Part shown: positions 1 to 7,874 of the stretch, piece after piece
How the letters are laid out: each line of letters begins with the position of its first letter
How positions within the stretch are numbered: position 1 is the first letter of the stretch
The notes under the pieces: generated by a model
Seen by the model: the letters and a program-made list of their open reading frames with translations, nothing else
What the model was told of the DNA's origin: nothing
The model's database searches: none
Translations under genes and position numbers: made by a program
Assembly (NCBI GenBank): GCA_023807065.1
Contig: JAJJLU010004567.1
Span: 1-11,583 of the forward strand
Source: Isotricha intestinalis
Taxonomy: Eukaryota > Ciliophora > Litostomatea > Vestibuliferida > Isotrichidae
Length of the DNA: 11,583 bases
Direction: 5' to 3'

Positions 1-531
1 ATTAGTCAAAAATTTTGACCTTTCAAAAAATGAAATAAATAATAATCATTCAAGTTTTATAAATTTAGAATATTCAGAACAAAATTCTTTATGTTTTAAA
101 GGAATAAAAAAACCAAAAAGAATATCAATGAATGATTTAAACTAAGATTTAAATTATAAACAATTATATGAAAAAGCAGAAGATAATTTAAATAAATTAA
201 AAAAAGCAGGAAAAAAATTTGGATTTTTATATATCAGAAAAAAAAGTAAATAATATACAATATCAACCTTCTAAAATATGAAAATCAATTAAGAGATGAA
301 TTAATGACTATTAATAATATTATATTTGATAAAAAATTTGAAAAAAAAGACTTAATGAAAAAATTAAATGAGATTTATAATGAAGAAACAAAAAGTACAA
401 GAGAATATCATTATTTATTTAATGAAATAAATTATGGATTTGAGAAATTTGAAGATGATTTTAAACATAAAAAAAAAAGACTCCAAAATTTAGTCAAACT
501 AAAACTAATTCAAAATCAATTCATTAATTAA
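1..531 (+). CDS. Partial coiled-coil protein of unknown function, C-terminal part
   Basis: The 5' end lies outside the window. Frame 2 is coding from base 2 to about 225. It changes at an ATATAT/A-run near 222-240 to a frame containing YSEKKVNNIQYQPSK, and again near 278 to an open frame ending at TAA 529-531. A further change in the A10 run at 469-478 would instead give KTPKFSQTKTNSKSIH ending at TAA 525-527, which reads as the more natural C-terminus. An in-frame TAA at 143-145 sits between LN and DLNYKQL, with coding-like sequence on both sides. The product is Lys/Glu/Asn-rich and mostly helical, probably coiled coil. I recognise no domain. The strand is supported by A-richness and codon pattern; the function is unknown. 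Confidence 0.55.
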
Positions 532-714
532 ATCTTTAATAATTCCTTTTTTAATCAATTTTTTAGTTTTTTTCACATCTTTAACTTCTTTAGGAACATT
601 TTTAATATTAGAATTATCTAAATCATTAAATGACATTGAAACAGAACTTTCAAGATAATTAATAAATCCTTTTATTGTATCAAAATTTATAAATTTTTCT
701 TTTAAAGAAAACAT
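505..714 (-). CDS. Small hypothetical protein, 69 aa
   Basis: This is an open frame from ATG 712-714 to TAA 505-507. The - strand is the A-rich one here, unlike the flanking DNA, and its product ends in a charged amphipathic stretch (VPKEVKDVKKTKKLIKKG and following) typical of real coding sequence in this window. The + strand of the same bases is T-rich and reads as hydrophobic shadow with stops. It overlaps the 3' end of the upstream + strand gene by about 25 bases and its start lies 10 bases from the next + strand gene, which is very tight for two eukaryotic promoters. It could be a small gene, a fragment of a larger gene broken by indels, or a local inversion. No domain is recognised. Confidence 0.35.
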   Translation of the reverse strand: MFSLKEKFINFDTIKGFINYLESSVSMSFNDLDNSNIKNVPKEVKDVKKTKKLIKKGIIKDLINELILN

Positions 715-724
715 TGATTTGTAA

Positions 725-1135
725 ATGTCAAAATAATATAAATTAAAAAGATAAATGAAAATTTAAAAAAACAGAATGTGAAAATTTATATGAAAGTAAA
801 GATTATTAAGAATCAAATAAAGTTTTAATTCCTTTAAAAAGATTTGAAAATACAAATAAAACAGAAAATATAAATATTACAAATAATATTATTTTAGATA
901 AAGGATTTATTAATAATCCTTCAAATAATACAAATAGAACAACAAGAACTGAAGGAAGGAAAAATAATATATTTAATATTAATAAAGGTTAAATGAAAAT
1001 AATGGTATTTACCCTTCTAATAGAACTAGTTCTAATATTAGAAATAGAAATTTTAATACTAAAGATTTTAATGGAAGAAATGGAAATAAAGGAAATAAAA
1101 GTAATGGAAAAGTATTTAAGAAAAAAGGTGTTTAA
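725..1135 (+). CDS. Small basic Asn/Gly-rich protein, hypothetical
   Basis: Coding pattern is clear from about 750 to TAA 1133-1135 once single-base deletions are allowed near 745-750, in the A7 run at 765-771, and near 990. An in-frame TAA at 807-809 falls between ESKDY and ESNKVLIPLKRF with the same frame on both sides. The C-terminus is basic and rich in Gly and Asn (NGRNGNKGNKSNGK), as in low-complexity RNA-binding tails, but no domain supports an RNA-binding role. The start is uncertain: ATG 725-727 requires two further in-frame TAA codons in the first ten, and ATG 755-757 is the alternative. It may be the 3' part of a gene whose 5' part is scrambled at 505-720. Confidence 0.45.
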
Positions 1136-1483
1136 AATTTATATAATTATATATAAATTTATTTTAATCAAATAAAAAACATAATGTTAGAAAAATTCAT
1201 TTAAAAAATAATAAAACAATAATTATAAATAATAATTTAATAAATAAAAGTCTTTCATTTTAAAAATTTTATTTTATTTTTTTATTTTTTTTATTTTGAA
1301 TTATAAAGTTATTTAAAATTAAAATATAAAAAATAAAATATGCAAAATATTGAAAGATATTATGTCAAAAATAATAATTATTTTAATTTGGAAATAAAGA
1401 TTACTTAATTTTTTTCAAATTTTTTTTTAAATAAGATTTTTGATTATAATTTTAATGTTTTATTTATAAAAAAACATCATTTT
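1136..1483. other. Intergenic spacer between convergent gene ends
   Basis: This is A+T-only-like sequence with long T runs (1269-1295) and many stops in all frames. It separates the 3' ends of a + strand and a - strand gene. I see no ORF, RNA gene or clear repeat. It would hold the 3' untranslated regions of both genes. Confidence 0.5.
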
Positions 1484-1495
1484 TCAATGAAAGAC

Positions 1496-3952
1496 TTATT
1501 TAGAATTTTCTTTAATAACATTAATAAACTTTTTCATATTTCTAATGTTATGTGGCATAACAGGAATCATATAAATTTTTTCTTCATTAATAACATAAAA
1601 TTTAAGTAAAAGTTTATTTTCAATTTTTTCAATTTGCTCTTTGCTTAAATTTTTAAAAACAAAAGTAAAATAATTGATTTTTTTACATATTGGTTTAAAC
1701 TCGATAAAATTATTTAATTCTTTTTTAATTAATTCAACAAAATCATTTTTCCCTTTCAAAAGAAAATCTACAAAATCTTTTTGTCCTTTTTCATTATAAT
1801 TATCAACATACCATTTTCCTAATAAAGCAGGAATTCCACTTCTAATTCCAATTAAAGTATCATCATTAAAAGGATAAATTTCATTATCTATTTCAATATA
1901 TTGTTGTAAATTTTTTCGACAAAGAAAAATTCCTATTGAATAAGGTAATTGACCAGTTTTATGAGCATCTAATCCAATAGTCAAAACATTTTCGTTTTCA
2001 AAAAAATATTTTTTATCATTTTCTATAAAAGGAATTATAAATCCTCCAAATGAAGCATCTATATGTATATATACTTTCTCTTTTAATTTTTCATTTATAT
2101 ATTTATTTATTTTTATTATTTTATCTATTGAACCTGATAAGGAAGAACCTATTGATAAAAATAGTATAATTTTATTATTTTCATTTTTTGCTATTATTTC
2201 CTCACATTTTTTTATTAATTCTTCATAATCAATTCTTTGTTTTTTATCAATATTTAAACAATAAGTATTTTCAATATTTAAAATATTACAAGCTTTAATA
2301 ATAGATTGATTAGATAGTTTAGAATAAATAACATGAATATCATTTAATTTTCCTCCTTTTTTAATAATCATATTTCTTAAAATCCAAATTCCCATTATAT
2401 TACTTTCATCACTTCCACTACAAATATAACCATCAATATCATTTTTAATATTTGTACTTGTTTTAAATAATTGTTTCCCTATCCAATATATATATTCTCT
2501 TTCTGCTTCTTGAGATTCTTCAAAACCTTCTAAATATTTTTTATCATTTCTTGTATGTGTTCCATAATTATTTAATTGCTTTGTATAATTTCTTGTTACT
2601 ATTTCCATATTCCTATTTGTTGTTATCATTCCCGGATATGAAAAAGGAGGAATATTTTTTTCATATGGTGATACTATTTTCTTATATATTGTTTTATCTT
2701 TAGCATAAAATAAATTAACAATATCATCATTAATTTCGCTTCTTTTTTTTTGATGATTTAAAATTAATTCAGTTAATTTTTCAATAAGAGCATTTTTAGT
2801 TTCTCCACAAGAAATTTCTCCTTTTTTAAATCCAGTTAAAATATTATTTAATTTGTCATCATCTAATTCAAAGAATTTTAAATATTGACAAGGAATATCT
2901 TTTTCAACATCTCCTCCGAATTTCTTATGATCCTCAAGGGTTCCATCACCACCTCCACCACTAAAAGCATATTTATTTATTTTATTTTTAATAGTTTTAG
3001 CATCATCAGTAAGAAAAACAGTAGTTTGTGAATTAACAGAACTACTCATTTTACCTTGATTAATACCAGCTAAAGGAGGAATAAATTTTCCCATAATAGA
3101 ACAAGGTAAAGGTAATTTAAGTTTTTTGGCAACATCTCTACCAAGTCTAAAATAAGGATCTTGATCAATTGCATAAGGAATTAAACATAATCCTTTCTTT
3201 CTAAATAAATGAGGATAAGCAGATGAAAATGAAGCTGCAATTTGATATGAAGGCCATGTTATCATTCCTATATTTGATTGATCTGTAAAGCCAAATATTT
3301 TTGTTAAAGTGTGAAATGACATTTTTTTATTTATTTCTGATACTAATTCTTCATATTCTGGTGTAGATAATCGATAATCTCTATTTGAAAAAATAAATGT
3401 TTTTAAAGGATTAAATCCTATTGCAATTATATCTTTCGTATTTTCATATCCTTGTTTGTAAATTTCTTTAAATTTATTATCTTTAAAATAAAATTTCTCA
3501 TCGTCAGAAATTTGAATTACTAAATAACAATCTAAAACATCTTGAAGCCATTTTGTAAATAAAAATGGTATTAAATGACCTATATGTAATGCATCTGATG
3601 TTTGTCCTCTTCCTGTATATAAAAAAAATTTTCACCTTTTTCATATGCATCTAAAATTAAATTCAAATCTTTGTGACAAAAAAAATAATCCTCTTTTTAT
3701 CCATGGATGAATTGGTTTTTTTGTCACTTTTTCAAATCTTTCTATTAATTTTTCATCTATTCTTTCTGCTCCAAATTGTTTTAAAAGTTTATCATAATCT
3801 ACTTCTCCTTTTACTTCCCAGGGATTCACTATTTGTTCTTCTTCTTTTTTCTCTTCTTTTTTTACTTCTTCTTCTTTTTTCTCTTCTTTTTTTACTTCTT
3901 CTTCTTTTTTCTCTTCTTTCTTCTCTTCTTTTTTTGAATCTGGAACCTCCAT
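1496..3952 (-). CDS. WARS: Tryptophanyl-tRNA synthetase fused to a PLP-dependent group II decarboxylase domain
   Basis: The protein is about 818 aa, starting at ATG 3952-3950. Order: a Lys/Glu-rich tail (about residues 6-40); the eukaryotic WARS entry region (VNPWEVKGEVDYDKLLKQFG); the class I HIGH-type motif LHIGHLIP (about 3573-3596); IFGFTDQSNIG; AIDQDPYF; the KMSSS loop at 3052-3038; and the FGG/LIEKL anticodon-domain end. After about ten linker residues a decarboxylase of the histidine/serine/aromatic family begins (about 2680-1496): NNYGTHTR, SGSDESN for the cofactor phosphate, IHIDASFGGF with the Asp for the pyridine nitrogen, DAHKTG with the Schiff-base Lys at 1960-1958, then IGIRSG and the MPH end. 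The synthetase charges tRNA-Trp in the cytosol; the second domain's substrate is unknown. Its usual ring-stacking His is Asn (2311-2309). Two T8 runs (3678-3685, one base long; 3621-3628, one short) break the N-terminal frame; the last 608 codons are intact across both domains. It ends at TAA 1498-1496; a TGA follows four codons later. Confidence 0.9.
3841..3930 (-). repeat. 30-bp tandem repeat encoding a Lys/Glu decapeptide
   Basis: Bases 3841-3870 and 3871-3900 are identical, and 3901-3930 is a diverged third copy. On the coding strand each unit gives KKEEKKEEEV or a close variant. It forms the charged N-terminal tail of the synthetase fusion, in the place where many animal WARS proteins carry a WHEP domain. 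Such repeats expand and contract easily, so copy number may vary between alleles. Confidence 0.85.
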
Positions 3953-4075
3953 TATTTATATTTTTTTCCTTTTTTTGAATTGATTTTTAATATCTTTTTA
4001 AAAAAATTATTTTTTAAATAAAAAATAATTTTTGTCGAATTTAAAAACTTTTAATATTTTTTCTTTTCATCAATA
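3953..4075. promoter_or_regulatory. Divergent intergenic region, presumed bidirectional promoter
   Basis: These 123 bases separate the start codons of the synthetase fusion (-) and the DM10 gene (+). They are nearly all A and T, with T-rich and A-rich halves and a TTTTTAAAAAA-type junction near 3996-4005. Shared promoter function is inferred from the head-to-head layout only; no defined element is recognised. Confidence 0.4.
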
Positions 4076-5537
4076 ATGTATTACATATCCTGCAAATTAC
4101 TTAAATTACGTTCAAAATTTAGCAAGTTCAACAATAATAAAATTTGATCAAATAGCACCTAATAAAGTAGATGATCTTCAAAGAACACATAATTTTCCTC
4201 CAGAAACAGTAAATAAATTCAAAGCTATAAAATATTGTAAAAATGAAATTACGTTTGAAGAATTTAAATTTGATAAAGATGTTGGTACTTCAAAATTAGA
4301 AAATGTTTTTGGTGTTGTTACAAGATTAGATGAACAATTCGTTTTTTTTTTATGTAAAAGGACAAGCTACTGGAAAAGCTGTTGTTCAATATAATTCTGT
4401 TCCTTATAGAAGTTGCTAGAGATATTAAAAGTTGTAAAACTAAACATAGAAAAGTTAAAAGAGGATTGGATTTAATGAAAATGAAATTATTAGAAAATCT
4501 TTAGTTGCTAAATTTTATGAAACTTTAAATACTATTCTTGATTTAGATCAACAGAAAATGATTGATAAATTTAAAAGATTAGCTTCAATGAAAAGAACAT
4601 CTTTTCCAGCATATTATAAAAAATATGTAGTGACAGTGAAAACATATTTAGATTTTAAAACAGTATCATTGTATTCAATAAATGCAATTCAAAATTTAAA
4701 AAATAGTGGATTTAATGATAAAACAATAAACAGTATAAAAAATATATTTGGAAAGCCAAATAATTTAGTTGATATATATCAAATAACAAAACATGAAATA
4801 GACGAATTAAGATTAAAAATGGGAGTTGCATATTCTGTTGGTGGAAGAGTTCTTCTTTCTTATGATGATGCTATTAGTGAATCTAAAAGATATGAACAAT
4901 ATTGTAATATGGAAGCAAATTCATCTGAAGAAACTTGTCTTGATGATTCTGTATGTGTTGATGAATGTAATACATATAAAAAACATGTTATGAGATTCCT
5001 TGAAAATTAGTATCACCTAATCCTTAAGATGAAGAAAGAAAATTTATGGTATCATTTTATTTAAGAGACTTTGAAGTCCAAGTATATGAATTAACAATGA
5101 GAAATAATGGAAGAGTGACAGGAAAATTTATAGAAAAACTAAAAATAAAAAATCCATATATAAATTAATATTATCAAAAAAAAAGATTTTGTAATGGGAA
5201 ATAATTTTTATATAAATAAATATATATTAAGATTATTAGAAAGTAATGATATACAAGAAAATATATGAGAGACAATCCAGAAGTATTCAAAGATTCTGAT
5301 ATGAACTTTATATATGATAGAATTCATGCTGTTGTTCAAAAACAAATTAATTTCTTGATAAATGTTGGCTACCATTGATCCTATGGGAACCAATTGGACA
5401 AATTCTGATGCTATTGAATTAGGATTTAAAACTCTTGGTGTCACTTTATCACCATTACAAGTTTTCATTATTTGCAAATTTTAAGAAGGGATGGTATGAA
5501 TAATTCTATGGAAGATTTGTTTAATTTAATAAAATAA
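4076..5537 (+). CDS. DM10-domain protein, EFHC/RIB72-like axonemal component
   Basis: Stitched across frames this encodes about 485 aa. The decisive part is a DM10 domain at about 5034-5290: RKFMVSFYLRDFEVQVYELT, then RNNGRVTGKFIEKLKIKNP, DFVMGNNFYINKYILRLLES and KYMRDNPEVF. These match the DM10 repeats of EFHC1/EFHC2 and ciliate/algal RIB72, proteins bound inside doublet microtubules of cilia. The N-terminal 310 residues are not recognised; they include an intact 150-codon stretch (4558-5010) with a short Cys-rich insert (ETCLDDSVCVDEC). The tail ends NSMEDLFNLIK at TAA 5535-5537; it sits where EFHC proteins have an EF-hand, but I see no calcium loop. Frame changes occur near the start, at the T run 4340-4348, and near 4412, 4476, 5005, 5178, 5258, 5367, 5464 and 5483. 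In-frame TAA at 5025-5027 and 5166-5168 lie inside or beside the domain. Confidence 0.7.
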
Positions 5538-5596
5538 AAAAAAGTTTTAGTCTTTATTTTTCTTTTTTTTTTTTTTGGGATTTTTTTTTTAAATAA
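5538..5596. other. T-rich spacer between tandem genes
   Basis: It contains T14 (5563-5576), GGGA, then T10 (5581-5590), ending just before the next start codon. It is probably the 3' flank of the DM10 gene and the 5' flank of the coiled-coil gene. The poly-T lengths are likely unreliable given the indel pattern elsewhere. Confidence 0.4.
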
Positions 5597-6191
5597 ATGA
5601 ATATGAGCAAATGATAAATAATTATAATGAAGAAAATTATAGTTTACAGAAAATAAAAATAAGGATTTAATAATACAAAATAAAGATAAAATAATCGAAA
5701 AAATTAAAAATAAATTATGAAGAAACAATTAATGATTTAAAGAATAAATTATCATTAAATAAAAATAATGAATTAAAAGGAGAAAATAATGATAAAGAAA
5801 TTGTTAAAAAAATAAAAGAATTAGCAATAGAAAATGAAAAATTAAAAATATATTATAAAAAAATTAATAAAGATATTGCAGAAGCAAATAGAATTTTTAA
5901 TAAAAAAAAATTGAATTTTATGAAATAAATTTAGAAAAAGAAGATAAATTAGTAAAATATAGAGAAAAAATAAGAATGTTAAAATCAAAAATAGATGAAA
6001 TGTGAAAAGATGAAATTGAATTAAATAATAATAAAATTTATAAAAATAATAATATAAATAATGAAATTAATCCTAATTCAAAATATTTTTATTCAACCTT
6101 TAATCCATCAAAATCTATAAATTATAATTTAAATAATCTTCAAAATGACATTTTTATTACAAAAAATAAATCAAATAATTTAATGAAATAA
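5597..6191 (+). CDS. Coiled-coil protein of unknown function, about 198 aa
   Basis: Coding pattern runs from ATG 5597-5599 (alternative ATG 5611-5613) to TAA 6189-6191. The body, about residues 25-140, is Lys/Glu/Asn/Ile-rich with heptad-like spacing (KELAIENEKLKIYYKKINKD; KYREKIRMLKSKIDEM) and should form a coiled coil; the Asn-rich tail (FYSTFNPSKSINYNLNNLQN) looks unstructured. Frame changes are needed near 5604, 5655, 5715 and in the A run at 5902-5910. A TGA at 6003-6005 lies within the coiled coil (KIDEM, TGA, KDEIEL) with the same frame on both sides. It follows the DM10 gene on the same strand at 59 bases, but a functional link is not shown. No family is recognised. Confidence 0.55.
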
Positions 6192-6380
6192 TTAAATAAT
6201 TTTTATTAATTAATTAAGATTTAGTATTTGAAATATTTTATATATTTAATTAATTAAAATCATATAATTTTTAATATTTTATTTTTGTTATTTTTTTTTC
6301 TTTATATAATCATAAAGAAAAGAAAAAAATTCATGTTTTTTAATAATAAAAATACTATAACTTATATAATAATTTTTGGA
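6192..6380. other. Intergenic spacer between convergent genes
   Basis: This is A+T-rich with stops in all frames. A 10-bp inverted repeat (6296-6305 and 6312-6321, loop of six) embedded in T9 and A-rich flanks could form a weak hairpin between the two 3' ends. It holds no gene that I can see. Confidence 0.4.
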
Positions 6381-6974
6381 TTAATTTCCATTAATTATAT
6401 TTACATTATTCAAAATCTTATCTAATCTTTTAATATATTCACCATTTAAAATAAAATTTATTTCCCTTTTCATAGCATTTGTAAATTTGATACAAACCTA
6501 AAATATGAAATCTTTGATCAAATAATGAATATAATCTTATTAAATTTATATTAAGTATTGGTAACATATTATGTACAGTTATATCAATCATAAATTTTGT
6601 TTTATTATCTACAACTCTTAATAATACATATCTCCCTGTTCTATGTGTTAATTTGTGTTCAGCATATTTTTTATTTATAATTTATTCTTTTATTTTTTCA
6701 AAATATTGATCAAATTCTATTATATTACATCTTGGAACAATACAAATGTCAATATCACCTGAATCTATTAAGAAATTATTCATATATGAACCATATGGTT
6801 TTATTTTCCTTTATTTATATCTTTATTATTTTCAATTGTTTTCTCTTCTTTATTTGCATTTGTTATTTCTATTTTATTTTTATTTTCAATTATTAAATTA
6901 TTTTCATTCATTTTTACTTCATTTGACTCATGTACAGAAAATTGTTTGTCTCTATCTTCATTTAATTCACACAT
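6381..6974 (-). CDS. Cid1/TUTase-like nucleotidyltransferase, short form
   Basis: The stitched product is about 197 aa. It carries the polymerase-beta-type nucleotidyltransferase signature of the non-canonical poly(A)/poly(U) polymerases: IKPYGSYMNNFLIDSGDIDI supplies the GS motif and the first two catalytic Asp (DID), FMIDITVHN the third Asp, and LPILNINLIRLYSLFDQRFH matches the following N..L...Y...D.R segment, ending at an IK. Family members add nucleotides to RNA 3' ends. Usual members are far longer and have a PAP-associated domain; here the frame ends at TAA 6383-6381 soon after the core, so this may be truncated or continue beyond further errors. ATG 6974-6972 opens an Asn/Glu/Lys-rich leader. 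Frame changes lie in the A4 at about 6798 and near 6490. TAA 6684-6682 is inside the core (KIKE, TAA, IINKKYAEHKL) with the frame kept, and Gln fits. Confidence 0.65.
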
Positions 6975-7275
6975 GATGACTTTTATAAAATTTTATTCTA
7001 TATTTACTATAGAATCAATTTCCTAATCATATGAATTTATTGTTGTTAATTGGAATGTAAATTTTTTGAAACAGAATGTTCTCTTATATCAATCTATTTT
7101 ATCTTTGTAAGATATGAACTATAGTATATATTAATAGTAAATATACATTTATTGATATATTTTCATTATTTTAATAATTCTTATTTTTTAATTGACTAAT
7201 TTTTACGATTTATAAACTTAAAAAATAATTTCTAATTTTCCTTTTTTTATTAAATATTGGACTGTTATACTAAAA
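6975..7275. other. Upstream flank of the nucleotidyltransferase gene, no clear gene
   Basis: No long ORF is present under the standard code. On the - strand, the frame of the nucleotidyltransferase start continues upstream to about 7080 if one TAA (about 7000) and one TAG (about 7023) are read through, giving protein-like text (FTFQLTTINSYD). This could be an N-terminal extension or leader sequence. A 12-bp inverted repeat pairs about 7000-7011 (tatatttactat) with about 7134-7145 (atagtaaatata). I otherwise see nothing from 7150 to 7275. Confidence 0.3.
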
Positions 7276-7374
7276 CTCAAAAGGCTCATAATATTAAACA
7301 ATAAATATGAAATTTTATTTCATATAATGTAAAAGAAATTTCATATTTATTGTTTTATATTATGAGCCTTTGAG
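7276..7374. repeat. Long near-perfect inverted repeat (hairpin)
   Basis: The left arm 7276-7313 and right arm 7338-7374 are reverse complements over 37 positions with one mismatch and one bulged base, around a 24-base A/T loop. The arms start CTCAAAAGGCTCATAATAT and contain more G/C than the surroundings. GGACT at 7259-7263 and AGTCC at 7372-7376 add a second, displaced inverted match. It begins 25 bases beyond the stop of the - strand gene at 7399, so it probably lies in that gene's 3' untranslated region. It may be a MITE-like or other foldback element, or an RNA stem-loop; no clear target-site duplication is visible. Confidence 0.85.
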
Positions 7375-7398
7375 TCCTGGAAAGAATTCAATAATAAT

Positions 7399-7797
7399 TT
7401 AGTTCTGAATTATTAATAAAATTTTTATATGATTTATATAATATTTAATATAGATAGAAATAAAGAAATATAAAATACTTTTAACATAATTGCAATTAAT
7501 ATAAACAGAATCCAAATCCATGTCTTCTTCCACATCAACTTCAAGATCTTTTATATTATTATACCCTTTTTTAGTAATTCCTATACATTCCTCATATCGA
7601 TTTTCTTTTTCATGACCCTCATTTTATACATAAAAATATAAAAGACAGCAATATCCATCTGATGGATTATGTTTTCGACGTTCACTTGTATCAATAGAAG
7701 TATATCCACCTATTGGAGGATTTATACATGAACTATAATAAGAGGAAATATAACTTTTAATATAAGTAAGCAAAATTAATAATAGTATATATTTCAT
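7399..7797 (-). CDS. Small secreted or membrane-anchored Cys-containing protein
   Basis: There are 133 codons from ATG 7797-7795 to TAA 7401-7399 with no frame change, rare in this window. The first 57 residues begin with a hydrophobic signal-like segment (MKYILLLILLTYIKS), then a short ectodomain with GYCC. Codon 58 is TAA (7626-7624). The frame then runs on with clearly protein-like sequence (RYEECIGITKKGYNNIKDLE), an acidic patch and a hydrophobic C-terminal segment (SILYFFISIYIKYYI) that could be a membrane anchor. Either TAA is read as an amino acid, or the gene is a 57-aa truncated product with a decaying tail; the preserved frame and the matching Cys residues favour read-through. The family is not recognised. 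The inverted repeat at 7276-7374 lies just downstream. Confidence 0.55.
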
Positions 7798-7874
7798 TAT
7801 ATTACAAATTTTTGTTTATTTCAATTTATGTATTAAATTAATATATTTGAAAAATAGGTAAAATAAAGGATAAA

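Noticed and set aside
528..720. Extension of the first + strand gene through 528-720 by reading stops as Gln
   Set aside because: It needs more than a dozen TAA/TAG in under 200 bases, far denser than elsewhere, and the + strand here is T-rich.
993..1175. 60-aa + strand ORF
   Set aside because: It is a neighbouring frame of the Asn/Gly-rich gene; the frame giving NGIYPSNRTSSNIRNRNF is more protein-like and joins the upstream coding sequence.
3673..3978. Hydrophobic + strand ORF, Leu/Phe-rich
   Set aside because: It is the reverse shadow of the Lys/Glu-rich start of the synthetase gene; GAA/AAA read backwards gives TTC/TTT.
5370..5537. EF-hand at the C-terminus of the DM10 protein
   Set aside because: The position fits the EFHC family, but no loop with the required acidic residue spacing is visible.
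6296..6321. Hairpin plus T-run as a bacterial-type terminator
   Set aside because: The genes are eukaryotic, and the stem is only A/T-rich homopolymer-like sequence, expected by chance at this composition.
6746..6976. 76-aa + strand ORF, Leu/Phe/Tyr-rich
   Set aside because: It is antisense to the nucleotidyltransferase leader and GS motif, which show clear coding character on the - strand.
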